Source of the DNA: Streptomyces sp. NBC_01241
Lineage (GTDB): Bacteria > Actinomycetota > Actinomycetes > Streptomycetales > Streptomycetaceae
NCBI RefSeq assembly: GCF_041435435.1
Contig: NZ_CP108494.1
Span: 2,948,501 to 3,012,500, forward strand
Length of the DNA: 64,000 bases
Direction: 5' to 3'
The notes under the pieces were generated by a model that was given only the letters and a program-made list of their open reading frames with translations, had not been told where the DNA came from and made no database searches. Positions within the stretch are counted from its first letter, which is position 1. The number at the start of each line of letters is the position of its first letter. The position numbers and the translations under genes are program-made. This document shows positions 18,150 to 26,936 of the stretch, piece after piece.

Positions 18150-20123
18150 GTGCGCACGCGCACCGTGTCGACCGCGCTCGCGGTCCTCTTCAGCTCGACG
18201 GCGCTGGCCGTCGGCACCACGGGGTCGGCCATGGCCGACTCCAGCAAGGCCCTGCCGATCTCCTCGTACGGCGACATCGCCGTGGACGGTGTACACAAGC
18301 GGGTCTACATCAGCGATCCGAGCGGCAACAAGGTCGTCGTCACCGACTACGCGGGCAAGGTCGTGACGACCGTCCCGAATCTCCCTGGCGTACAGGATCT
18401 GGCGATCGCACCCGACTCCCGTTCCGTCTACGCGGCCGTCCCGGGCAGCGACGCCGTCGTGGCCATCGAGACGACCACCTCGACGGCCGCCGCGCAGTAC
18501 AGCACCGGCGAGAACACCCGGCCCCAGACGCTGGCGGTGGCGGGCGGGCGGGTCTGGTTCATGTACGGCGAGCAGCCATCGCACCACCTGGGCTCGTTCG
18601 ACCCCGCGCAGAGCAGCCCGGAGGTCGCCCTCGACCAGCTCCCCGGCATCGGCTGGTACGACGCCCCCGAGCTGGAGTCCACCGGGAACACCCTGGTGCT
18701 CGGCGTCCACGGCACCTGGTCCGGACTGGCCGTGTACGACGTGTCGACGAGCACCCCCGTCCTGCGCAAGCAGGGCATGCCGTCCGAGGCCGCGAACTAC
18801 ATGGACGACTTCGCACTCAGCGCCGACGGCAAGAAGATCGTCGCCGCCTCGGGCGAGTCCCCCTACGCGGCGACCGCGATCAACACCGACGACCTCACCC
18901 GTACCGGCGGCTATCCGACCAAGGCGGACCATCCCAACTCGGCCGCGATCGCCCCGGACGGCACGGTCGCCCTGTCCACCTACAGCTGGTACGACACGGA
19001 CATCTACATCTACAAGCCCGGCGCGACGACGCCGTACCGCACGTACACGTACGACCAGGGCACGCCGGGCGGCGACACCATCACCTCGCAAGGACTGGCG
19101 TGGGCCCCCGACGGGACCAAGCTGTTCGCCCTCGCCAACGGCTACGGCGGGCCGTTCCTGCGGGTCCTCGACGACGCCACCCGCTACCCGGTCAAGGCCA
19201 CCGTCTCCGCGCCCGCCAAGGCGACCCGCGCCAAGAAGCTCGACGTCACCGGCAAACTGACCTCCGGCAAGTCTTTCCCCTCGGGCTCCAAGGTCACCGT
19301 CACCCGGACCGATATCGACTCCCCCAAGGGCAAGTCGCTCGGCGCGAAGACGGTCGGTTCGTCCGGTGCGTTCTCCTTCAGCGACACCCCGCCCGCCGGC
19401 GGCAACGTCACCTACACGGCGACGTACGCGGGCGACGCCACGCACGCGCCCGCATCGGGCAAGGACACGGTCGCCGTCTCGCGCACCGCCACCGCCCTCA
19501 CGCTCAACCGCAACGGCAGCACCTACTCCTACGGCGCCAAGGTCTCGTTCACCGCCCACCTCGGCAAGACGTACAAGAACCGCACCGTCGAGATCTGGGC
19601 CGATCCCTTCGGCGCCGACAAGCCCAAGAAGCTGCTGAAGAAGGGCAAGGTCAACTCCAAGGGCAACCTGTCGGTCACCGTGAGCATGACCCGTAACACC
19701 GCGGTCACCGCGGTCACCGCGGGCGATGCCCGCTCGGGTTCCAAGACCGTGAAGTCGACCGCGTATGCCAAGGTGAAGGTCTCCACCTCCGTCTCCAAGC
19801 AGTACAAAACAGGCAAGATCGGTTCCACGACGTACTACTGGTTCCACAAGAACACCGACCCGGTCCTCACCACGTCGATGACGTACTACAAGGGCCGCCA
19901 GCAGCGCTTCGGGCTCCAGGTCTACTACCAGGGCAAGTGGTACGACGCGGACCCCGAGTACTTCGCGCTGGGCACCACCGGCAAGTCCGTAGTCCGCCTC
20001 GAAGCCCCTGGCCAGTCCGGCATCCGCGCCCGGATGCGCTCCTCGTACGTCAAGGGCTCCTCGGGTGACAACGTGAACTCGACGACGCACGGCGCGTGGA
20101 AGTACCTGTACTTCACGAAGTAG
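18150..20123 (+). CDS. Secreted beta-propeller protein with Ig-like repeats
   Basis: A 657-residue exported protein. The start GTG 18150, after GTGGGGG, gives a compact signal peptide (VRTRTVSTALAVLFSSTALAV then GSAMADSS, cleavage after AMA). Residues 35-350 form YVTN/WD-like blades (RVYISDPSGNKVVVTD, DLAIAPDSRSVYAAVPGS). Residues 350-530 hold two bacterial Ig-like domains with Lys/Ser/Thr-rich linkers, and the last 100 residues are rich in Tyr (SSTTYYWFHKNTDPVL). Such architecture suits a cell-surface or extracellular adhesion or scaffold protein. No catalytic motif is visible. It is transcribed alone and ends at the 20154 hairpin. Confidence 0.82.
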   Translation: MRTRTVSTALAVLFSSTALAVGTTGSAMADSSKALPISSYGDIAVDGVHKRVYISDPSGNKVVVTDYAGKVVTTVPNLPGVQDLAIAPDSRSVYAAVPGSDAVVAIETTTSTAAAQYSTGENTRPQTLAVAGGRVWFMYGEQPSHHLGSFDPAQSSPEVALDQLPGIGWYDAPELESTGNTLVLGVHGTWSGLAVYDVSTSTPVLRKQGMPSEAANYMDDFALSADGKKIVAASGESPYAATAINTDDLTRTGGYPTKADHPNSAAIAPDGTVALSTYSWYDTDIYIYKPGATTPYRTYTYDQGTPGGDTITSQGLAWAPDGTKLFALANGYGGPFLRVLDDATRYPVKATVSAPAKATRAKKLDVTGKLTSGKSFPSGSKVTVTRTDIDSPKGKSLGAKTVGSSGAFSFSDTPPAGGNVTYTATYAGDATHAPASGKDTVAVSRTATALTLNRNGSTYSYGAKVSFTAHLGKTYKNRTVEIWADPFGADKPKKLLKKGKVNSKGNLSVTVSMTRNTAVTAVTAGDARSGSKTVKSTAYAKVKVSTSVSKQYKTGKIGSTTYYWFHKNTDPVLTTSMTYYKGRQQRFGLQVYYQGKWYDADPEYFALGTTGKSVVRLEAPGQSGIRARMRSSYVKGSSGDNVNSTTHGAWKYLYFTK

Positions 20124-20153
20124 GGAAACAGCACACCACTGCCGCGTGACGGA

Positions 20154-20177
20154 GAAGGGCCCCGGCGGGGGCCCTTC
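20154..20177 (+). terminator. Hairpin after the propeller/Ig gene
   Basis: GAAGGGCCCC and GGGGCCCTTC form a perfect 10-bp stem with a 4-base loop, 30 bases after the stop codon. Confidence 0.8.
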
Positions 20178-20236
20178 TGCACGGTCGGGGTGCACTTCGT
20201 TCGACAGCACGCAGCCCCTTTCGGCAGAGTCCGTAC

Positions 20237-20650
20237 ATGCAGCCGCACCACTGGCCCCTGTACGGGCTCCGCCTCCGCACACCGCGTCTGGAACTCCGGC
20301 TTCCGGACCTGGAGTTGCTGGACGACCTCGCGTCGGTGGCCGTCGACGGGGTGCACCCGCCGGCCGATATGCCGTTCACGGTCCCCTGGACCGACGCGTC
20401 GCCCGCCGAGCGTGGAAAGGCCGTGTTCCAGCATGTGCTGGCCACCGTCGCCCACTGGTCCGTACGGGACTGGGCGCTGAGCCTCGCCGTGCTGCACGAG
20501 GGCCGGGTGGTCGGGCGGCAGGACATGACGGCGAAGGACCTCGCCATCACCGGCGAGGTGAGCACCGGCTCGTGGCTGGGCCTCGCCCACCAAGGGCAGG
20601 GCATCGGCACCGAGATGCGGGCCGCCGCCCTGCATCCCGCCTTCGCCTGA
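20237..20650 (+). pseudogene. Truncated GNAT acetyltransferase
   Basis: The 137-residue frame has the start and middle of a RimJ/RimL-like acetyltransferase (LRLRTPRLELRLPDLELLDDLASVA, HEGRVVGRQDM, GEVSTGSWLGLAHQGQGIGTEMRAA). It stops right after ALHPAFA, where intact members continue for 50-60 residues with motif B. After the TGA, the same frame reads LGARTVLVSG, which resembles the expected continuation, then stops again. A nonsense change plus a 3' deletion is the simplest explanation. The iron box begins 55 bases further on. Confidence 0.7.
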
Positions 20651-20704
20651 CTCGGGGCCCGGACCGTTCTGGTGAGCGGCCGGAGGGAACCCTCGAATGT
20701 TCGA

Positions 20705-20723
20705 TGAGGTTAGGCTAACCTTC
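20705..20723. promoter_or_regulatory. Iron box (DmdR1/IdeR type) before the siderophore-interacting protein gene
   Basis: TGAGGTTAGGCTAACCTTC matches the actinobacterial iron-box consensus TTAGGTTAGGCTAACCTAA at 15 of 19 positions, with an intact GGTTAGGCTAACC core. It lies about 60 bases before ATG 20785. It predicts repression by the DtxR-type regulator when iron is plentiful. Confidence 0.88.
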
Positions 20724-20784
20724 CTTCCGGCATGCCGGTGGCCTGTTCCCGGCCTCGCTTCCGGTTCCTGGGAGGACCCCCCGC

Positions 20785-21636
20785 ATGACAACGTCCGTCG
20801 CACCCCCCATCACCCCCTTCCGGTTCTTCGATCTGACCGTTCTGCGGACCCGGCGACTGGGGCCCTCGATGCTCCGGGTCACCTTCGGCGGCCCGGAGCT
20901 CGACGGCTTCGCCGCCGGAGGACGCGACCAGAGCCTGTCGCTGTTCCTGCCGCACCCCGGCCAGCCGGAACCAGTCGTTCCGGTCGATGCGGACGGCAAC
21001 TGGTTCGCCGCCTGGCGCGCACTTCCGGACAACGTGCGGGCCGTCATGCGCTCGTACACCGTGCGCGCCCAACGCCGTACACCCGACGGGGCGAGCGAGG
21101 TCGACATCGACTTCGCGCTGCACGGGGTCGGCGGGCCCGCCTGCCGCTGGGCCGCGGGCGCCTCCCCCGGCGACCGGCTCAAGGCGCTGGGCCCGGCCGT
21201 CGAGGACAACACCGCCGTCCGCTTCCGCCCTCCACAGGACACCGACTGGGTGCTGATCTGGGCCGATGAGACCGCACTGCCCGCCGCGTCCGCCGCCCTG
21301 GAGTGGCTGCCGGCCGGCACGGAGGCCCGGGTCTGGCTGGAGGTCCAGCACACCGAGGACCGCCAGGCCCTCAACACCGCGGCCAAGGCCCGGATCAGCT
21401 GGCTCGTACGCGACGAGGGCGCACCCACCGCCCTGGAGGCCGTCCGGGCGGCCGAGTTGCCCGAGGGGACGCCGTACGTCTGGATCGCGGGCGAGTCGTC
21501 ACAGGTACGGGCGCTGCGCCGCCACCTCGTGCAGGAACGCCGGTTCGACCGCAGGCGCCTGACGTTCGCCGGGTACTGGCGGCGCGGGCTGAGCGAGGAG
21601 CAGGTGCGCGAGGCGGCGACGGGCTCGGACGCGTAG
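20785..21636 (+). CDS. desF: Siderophore-interacting protein, FAD-dependent ferric-siderophore reductase
   Basis: A 283-residue protein of the ViuB/SIP family, which uses NAD(P)H and FAD to reduce ferric siderophores in the cytoplasm so iron is released. The FAD motif MRSYTVRAQRR is clear, followed by DIDFALHGVGGPACRWAAGASPGD and the C-terminal IAGESSQVRALRRHL and FAGYWRRGLSEEQ. It has its own iron box and sits upstream of desABCD, as in other Streptomyces (name desF from memory). The gene for the cognate binding lipoprotein (desE), which I recall beside it in S. coelicolor, is not present here. Confidence 0.9.
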   Translation: MTTSVAPPITPFRFFDLTVLRTRRLGPSMLRVTFGGPELDGFAAGGRDQSLSLFLPHPGQPEPVVPVDADGNWFAAWRALPDNVRAVMRSYTVRAQRRTPDGASEVDIDFALHGVGGPACRWAAGASPGDRLKALGPAVEDNTAVRFRPPQDTDWVLIWADETALPAASAALEWLPAGTEARVWLEVQHTEDRQALNTAAKARISWLVRDEGAPTALEAVRAAELPEGTPYVWIAGESSQVRALRRHLVQERRFDRRRLTFAGYWRRGLSEEQVREAATGSDA

Positions 21637-21731
21637 CCGGAAGCGGCGCCGGAGTGAGGGCCGCGCACGGCCCGACGGCAGGAAGCAGCCACCCCGTACG
21701 CGTGAATCGGACAAGCTCCGCACCTTCGCAG

Positions 21732-21762
21732 TGAAGTTAGGTTAGGCTAACCTAACTTCACC
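21732..21762. promoter_or_regulatory. Extended iron box before desA, perfect 31-bp palindrome
   Basis: GTGAAGTTAGGTTAG and CTAACCTAACTTCAC are exact reverse complements around one central base. The 19-bp core at 21738-21756 equals the iron-box consensus TTAGGTTAGGCTAACCTAA. It is about 70 bases before desA and should give tight iron control of the biosynthetic operon. Confidence 0.93.
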
Positions 21763-21832
21763 ATCGGGCCCTCGCCCCCTCCTTCTGTCCCGAGGACCGA
21801 TGAAGTTTCCCCGCATCCGGGAGGACCCCTTC

Positions 21833-23281
21833 ATGCGTTCGCACCTGCTCAACGACACGACCGCGGAGCATTACCGGCGCTCCGTGACCGCAGGAGTCGC
21901 ACGGGTCGCAGCCACACTCGCCGCCACAGACCGGCCGTTCACCGGAATCTCCGTCGACGAGCTCACTCCCGTCGTTGGCGCGATCGATCTGGACCGGCCG
22001 CTGGGCGACGCGTCCGCCGCCCTCGACGAGCTCGACAGCGTCTATCTCCGTGACGCCGTCTACTTCCACCACCCCCGCTACCTGGGCCACCTCAACTGCC
22101 CGGTCGTCATCCCCGCCGTCCTCGGCGAAGCCGTGCTCTCGGCCGTCAACTCCTCCCTGGACACCTGGGACCAGAGCGTCGGCGGCACCCTGATCGAGCG
22201 GCGCCTGATCGACTGGACCGCGGCCCGGATCGGCCTCGGACCGACCGCGGACGGCATCTTCACCAGCGGCGGTACGCAGTCCAATCTGCAGGCCCTGCTG
22301 CTCGCCCGGGAAGAGACCAAGACGCCGCCGCACCACTTCACCCGGCTGCGCGTCTTCACCTCGGAGTGCAGCCACTTCAGTGTCCAGAAGTCGGCGAAAC
22401 TCCTCGGTCTGGGACCGGACTCGGTTATCGCCGTCCCCGTCGACCACAACAAGCGCATGCAGACCGTGGCGCTGGCCCGCGCCCTGGAGCAGTGCGTCGC
22501 CGAAGGCGCCGTACCGATGGCTGTCGTCGCCACCGCGGGCACCACCGACTTCGGTTCCATCGATCCGCTGCCCGAAATCGCCGCGCTCTGCCGGCAGTTC
22601 TCCACCTGGCTGCATGTCGACGCCGCGTACGGCTGCGGTCTGCTGGCCTCCCGTGAGCGCCGCCACCTCCTCGACGGCATCGAGCACGCCGACTCGGTCA
22701 CCGTGGACTACCACAAGTCCTTCTTCCAGCCGGTCAGTTCCTCGGCCGTGCTGGTCCGGGACCGGGCGACGCTGCGCCACGCCACGTACCACGCGGAGTA
22801 CCTCAACCCGCAGCGAATGGCCGCCGAACGCATTCCTAACCAGGTGGACAAGTCGCTGCAGACCACCCGCAGGTTCGACGCCCTGAAACTGTGGATGACG
22901 CTGCGCGTCATGGGCGCCGACGGCATCGGCGAGCTCTTCGACGAGGTCTGCGACCTTGCCGCCGAGGGCTGGCGGCTGCTCGCCGCCGACCCGCGGTTCG
23001 ACGTCGTCGTCGAGCCCCAGCTGTCCACACTGGTGTTCCGCCACATCCCGTCCGGCGTCACCGCGCCCAGCGAGATCGACCGGGCCAATCTCCACGCCCG
23101 CAAGGCGCTCTTCGCCTCCGGCGAGGCCGTCGTCGCCGGTACGAGGGTCGGCGGCCGTCAATACCTGAAGTTCACCCTGCTCAACCCCGAAACGACCGCG
23201 CAGGACATCGCCGCGGTACTCGATCTGATCTCCGGCCACGCCGAGCAGTACCTGGGAGACTCCCTTGACCGCGCTTCCTGA
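21833..23281 (+). CDS. desA: Lysine decarboxylase of desferrioxamine synthesis
   Basis: A 482-residue group-II PLP decarboxylase that makes cadaverine from lysine, the first step of desferrioxamine E/B synthesis. Family marks include [27 protein letters not shown] and the PLP lysine in [16 protein letters not shown] chose ATG 21833 because GGGAGGACC precedes it and the resulting start [17 protein letters not shown] is as I recall for DesA; an in-frame ATG at 21800 lacks a site. It overlaps desB by 17 bases, making one operon with desBCD under the iron box at 21732. Confidence 0.94.
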   Translation: MRSHLLNDTTAEHYRRSVTAGVARVAATLAATDRPFTGISVDELTPVVGAIDLDRPLGDASAALDELDSVYLRDAVYFHHPRYLGHLNCPVVIPAVLGEAVLSAVNSSLDTWDQSVGGTLIERRLIDWTAARIGLGPTADGIFTSGGTQSNLQALLLAREETKTPPHHFTRLRVFTSECSHFSVQKSAKLLGLGPDSVIAVPVDHNKRMQTVALARALEQCVAEGAVPMAVVATAGTTDFGSIDPLPEIAALCRQFSTWLHVDAAYGCGLLASRERRHLLDGIEHADSVTVDYHKSFFQPVSSSAVLVRDRATLRHATYHAEYLNPQRMAAERIPNQVDKSLQTTRRFDALKLWMTLRVMGADGIGELFDEVCDLAAEGWRLLAADPRFDVVVEPQLSTLVFRHIPSGVTAPSEIDRANLHARKALFASGEAVVAGTRVGGRQYLKFTLLNPETTAQDIAAVLDLISGHAEQYLGDSLDRAS

Positions 23282-24560
23282 ACCCCGCGATCAGCGGGCC
23301 GCCCACGACTTCATCGGGATCGGGCTCGGCCCGTTCAATCTCGGGCTCGCCTGCCTGACCGAGCCGATCGACGAGCTGAACGGGGTGTTTCTGGAGTCGA
23401 AGCCGGACTTCGACTGGCACTCCGGGATGTTCCTCGAAGGGGCCCATCTCCAGACGCCGTTCATGTCGGACCTGGTCACGATGGCCGACCCGACCTCGCC
23501 GTACTCCTTTCTGAACTATCTGAAGGAACACGGGCGGCTGTACTCCTTCTACATCCGGGAGAACTTCTACCCGCTGCGGACCGAGTACAACGACTACTGC
23601 CGCTGGGCCGCCGCGAAGCTGAGCAGCGTCCGCTTCTGCGAGACCGTCGAATCGGTCACGTACGACGTGGGCACCGCGCTCTACACCGCCCGTACCGCCA
23701 CCGGCGGCGCCTTCCGCGCCCCGCGGCTCGTGCTGGGCACCGGGACTCCCCCGCACATCCCGGATGCCTGCCAGGGCCTGGGTGGCGACTATCTGCACAA
23801 CTCCCGTTATCTGGAAGGGAAAAAGGCTCTCCAGGCGAAGGACTCCATCACCCTCGTCGGCAGCGGGCAGAGCGCGGCCGAGATCTATTACGACCTGCTC
23901 TCCGAGATCGATGTGCACGGCTACCGGCTGAACTGGGTGACGCGCTCGCCGCGTTTCTTCCCGCTGGAGTACACCAAGCTGACGCTGGAGATGACCTCCC
24001 CGGAGTACATCGACTACTTCCACGCGCTGCCCGAGGAGACCCGCTACCGGCTGGAGTCCGGGCAGAAGGGCCTCTTCAAGGGCATCGACGGAGAGCTGAT
24101 CGACGCGATCTTCGACCTGCTCTACCAGAAGAACCTGCCCGGCCCCGTCCCGACCCGGCTCCTCACCAACTCCTCTCTGACCAGCGCCCGTTACGAGGAG
24201 AGCAGCGGTACGTACACGCTGGGACTGCACCAGGACGAACAGGCCAAGGACTACACCCTCACCACCGAGGGCCTGATCCTCGCCACCGGTTACCGGTACA
24301 TTGCGCCCGCCTTTCTGGAGCCGATCGCCGACCGGCTGCGCCACGACGGCCGGGGCCGCTTCGACGTGGCCCGCAACTACTCCATCGACACCACCGGGCA
24401 CGGCGTCTTCCTGCAGAACGCGGGCACGCACACCCACTCGATCACCTCACCCGACCTGGGCATGGGTGCCTACCGCAACGCGTACATCATCGGCGAACTG
24501 CTCGGCCGTGAGCACTACCCGGTCGAGAAGTCCATAGCCTTCCAGGAGTTCGCCGTATGA
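23265..24560 (+). CDS. desB: Cadaverine N-monooxygenase
   Basis: A 431-residue flavin N-hydroxylase (lysine/ornithine N-monooxygenase family) that converts cadaverine to N-hydroxycadaverine with FAD, NADPH and O2. It shows the FAD motif [14 protein letters not shown], the NADPH motif [15 protein letters not shown] and the ATGYRY signature near the C-terminus. The start is a rare TTG at 23265 with GGGAG six bases before it. It lies inside the end of desA in another frame. The stop overlaps desC by four bases. Confidence 0.94.
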   Translation: MTALPEPRDQRAAHDFIGIGLGPFNLGLACLTEPIDELNGVFLESKPDFDWHSGMFLEGAHLQTPFMSDLVTMADPTSPYSFLNYLKEHGRLYSFYIRENFYPLRTEYNDYCRWAAAKLSSVRFCETVESVTYDVGTALYTARTATGGAFRAPRLVLGTGTPPHIPDACQGLGGDYLHNSRYLEGKKALQAKDSITLVGSGQSAAEIYYDLLSEIDVHGYRLNWVTRSPRFFPLEYTKLTLEMTSPEYIDYFHALPEETRYRLESGQKGLFKGIDGELIDAIFDLLYQKNLPGPVPTRLLTNSSLTSARYEESSGTYTLGLHQDEQAKDYTLTTEGLILATGYRYIAPAFLEPIADRLRHDGRGRFDVARNYSIDTTGHGVFLQNAGTHTHSITSPDLGMGAYRNAYIIGELLGREHYPVEKSIAFQEFAV

Positions 24561-25102
24561 CCGCCGACCTCGGCACCTTCACCACCCGTCCGCTGGACCC
24601 CCTTGCCGACGCCGAACTGGTGCACGGCTGGGTCACCCACCCCAAGGCCGCCTTCTGGCTGATGGGCGACGCGGAACTCCAGGACGTCGAGCGGGAGTAC
24701 CTGGCGATCGCCGCCCACCCGCACCACGACGCCTTCATCGGGCTGTACGACGGGGAGCCCGCCTTCCTGATGGAGCGGTACAACCCCGCCGAGGCCGAAC
24801 TCAAGGGGCTGTACGAGGCCGAGCCCGGCGACATCGGGATGCACTTCCTGGTCGCCCCGGCCGACACCCCGCTGCACGGCTTCACGCTCGCCGTGATCAC
24901 CACCGTGCTGGAGGCGCTGTTCGCCGACCCGGCCGTACGCCGGGTCGTCGTCGAACCCGACGTACGCAACACCGCGGTGCACGCGCTCAACAAGGCGGTC
25001 GGCTTCGAGGTGCTGGGCGAGATGGCCAAACCGGAGAAGAACGCCCTGCTCAGCGCCTGCACCCGGGAACAGTTCGCCGCGGCGACCGGGGGCAGTGCCT
25101 GA
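24557..25102 (+). CDS. desC: N-hydroxycadaverine acyltransferase
   Basis: A 181-residue GNAT-fold acyltransferase related to IucB/AlcB. It adds succinyl (or acetyl) from CoA to N-hydroxycadaverine to make the hydroxamate. Visible features are [37 protein letters not shown] and [23 protein letters not shown]. It is coupled to desB (ATGA) and to desD (TGATG). Confidence 0.92.
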   Translation: MTADLGTFTTRPLDPLADAELVHGWVTHPKAAFWLMGDAELQDVEREYLAIAAHPHHDAFIGLYDGEPAFLMERYNPAEAELKGLYEAEPGDIGMHFLVAPADTPLHGFTLAVITTVLEALFADPAVRRVVVEPDVRNTAVHALNKAVGFEVLGEMAKPEKNALLSACTREQFAAATGGSA

Positions 25103-26880
25103 TGTCCGCCACCATCGAAAGCGCCGCCCACCTCACCCCCGGCCACTGGGCCACCGCCAACCGGCTGCTGATCCGCAAGGCGCTCGCCGAGTTCAGCCAC
25201 GAGCGGCTGCTGGTCCCGGCGCCGCTCGGCGACGACCGCTACGCGATGCGCGGCGACGACGCGTCGAACGAGTACCGCTTCACCGCCCGGCTCTTCGCCC
25301 TCGACCACTGGCAGGTCGAGGCCGACTCGATCACCCGCCACCGGCACGGCTGCGAACTCCCGCTGGACGCCGCCGAGTTCTTCGTGGAGCTGCGTTCCAC
25401 GCTGGGCCTCTCGGCGGAGATCCTGCCCGTCTATCTGGAGGAGATCTCCGCCACCCTGGCCGGTACCGCGTTCAAGCTGACCAAGCCGCCCGTCACCTCC
25501 GCCGAGCTGGTCCGGGCCGGGTTCCAGGCCATCGAGACGGGCATGACCGAGGGCCACCCCTGCTTCGTCGCCAACAACGGGCGGCTCGGCTTCGGCGTGG
25601 ACGAGTACCGGGCGTACGCCCCCGAGGCCGCTTCCGGGATCCGTCTGGTCTGGCTCGCCGCCCACCGCGACCGCGCCACCTTCACCGCGGGCGCCGGACT
25701 CGACTACGAGACCCTGATGGAAGGCGAGTTGTCCGAGGAGACCCGGACCCGGTTCGCGGCCACGATGAGCGGACTCGGGCTCGACCTCGACGACTACCTG
25801 CTGATCCCCGTCCACCCGTGGCAGTGGTGGAACAAGCTGGCCGTCACCTTCGCCGGGGAGCTCGCGCAGCGGCATCTGGTCTGCCTCGGAGAGGGCGAGG
25901 ACACCTACCTCGCGCAGCAGTCCATCCGTACGTTCTTCAACACCAGCGCTCCGGACCGGCATTACGTCAAAACGGCGCTTTCCGTCCTCAACATGGGCTT
26001 CATGCGCGGCCTCTCCGCCGCGTACATGGAGGCGACGCCGGCGATCAACGACTGGCTGGCCGGGCTGATCGAGGGCGACGAGGTGCTGCGGGCGGCCCGC
26101 TTCTCGATCATCCGGGAGCGGGCGGCCGTCGGCTACCACCACGGGACGTACGAGGCGGCCACCGCCAAGGGCTCCCCGTACCTGAAGATGCTCGCGGCGC
26201 TGTGGCGGGAGAGCCCCGTCCCGGGCCTCGCCCCCGGCGAGCGGGCCGCGACCATGGCCTCGCTGCTCCACACCGACCACGAGGGCGGCTCCGTGGCCGC
26301 GGCGCTGATCGCCGAGTCGGGGCTGGAGCCCGCGGTGTGGCTGCGCCACTACCTGGACGCGTACCTGGTGCCGGTGCTGCACAGCTTCTACGCGTACGAC
26401 CTGGTGTTCATGCCGCACGGTGAGAACGTCATCCTCGTCGTCGAGGACGGGGTCGTACGGCGCACGGTCTTCAAGGACATCGCCGAGGAGATCGCCGTCA
26501 TGGACCCGGACACGGTGCTGCCGCCGCGGGTCGAGCGGATCCGGGCCGAGGTCCCCGAGGACATGAAGCTGCTCTCCGTCCTCACCGATGTCTTCGACTG
26601 CTTCCTGCGCTTCCTGGGCGCCGGCCTGGCGAGCGAGGGCGTCCTCGGAGAGGAGACGTTCTGGCGGACGGTCGCGGACTGCGTCACCGGGTACCAAACC
26701 TCGGTACCGCACCTCTCCGGGAAGTTCGAGCAGTACGACATGTTCACGGAGGAGTTCGCGCTGTCCTGCCTGAACCGGCTGCAACTGCGGAACAACGAGC
26801 AGATGGTCGATCTCACCGATCCGTCGGGGGCGCTGCAGCTGGTCGGCAGGCTGAAGAACCCGATCGCGGGGCGGGCCTGA
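25102..26880 (+). CDS. desD: Desferrioxamine synthetase (NIS synthetase, IucA/IucC family)
   Basis: A 592-residue ATP-dependent NRPS-independent siderophore synthetase. It activates the succinyl carboxylate as an adenylate and joins then cyclises three hydroxamate units to give desferrioxamine. It contains GHPCFVANNGRLGFG, PVHPWQWWNK, QQSIRTFFN, KTALSVLNMGFMRGL and the ATP-site FMPHGENVIL. The start overlaps the desC stop by one base. The operon ends at the hairpin 26883-26931. Confidence 0.94.
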   Translation: MSATIESAAHLTPGHWATANRLLIRKALAEFSHERLLVPAPLGDDRYAMRGDDASNEYRFTARLFALDHWQVEADSITRHRHGCELPLDAAEFFVELRSTLGLSAEILPVYLEEISATLAGTAFKLTKPPVTSAELVRAGFQAIETGMTEGHPCFVANNGRLGFGVDEYRAYAPEAASGIRLVWLAAHRDRATFTAGAGLDYETLMEGELSEETRTRFAATMSGLGLDLDDYLLIPVHPWQWWNKLAVTFAGELAQRHLVCLGEGEDTYLAQQSIRTFFNTSAPDRHYVKTALSVLNMGFMRGLSAAYMEATPAINDWLAGLIEGDEVLRAARFSIIRERAAVGYHHGTYEAATAKGSPYLKMLAALWRESPVPGLAPGERAATMASLLHTDHEGGSVAAALIAESGLEPAVWLRHYLDAYLVPVLHSFYAYDLVFMPHGENVILVVEDGVVRRTVFKDIAEEIAVMDPDTVLPPRVERIRAEVPEDMKLLSVLTDVFDCFLRFLGAGLASEGVLGEETFWRTVADCVTGYQTSVPHLSGKFEQYDMFTEEFALSCLNRLQLRNNEQMVDLTDPSGALQLVGRLKNPIAGRA

Positions 26881-26882
26881 GG

Positions 26883-26931
26883 CCGGGGCCGCCCCGCGAC
26901 CGGGAACACCACGGTCGCGGGACGGCCCCGG
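26883..26931. terminator. Shared hairpin between desD and the hexosaminidase gene
   Basis: CCGGGGCCG-CCCCGCGACC pairs with GGTCGCGGG-ACGGCCCCGG across a 12-base loop with a small bulge. It fills the gap between the two convergent genes and can serve both strands. Confidence 0.85.
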
Positions 26932-26936
26932 TCAGC

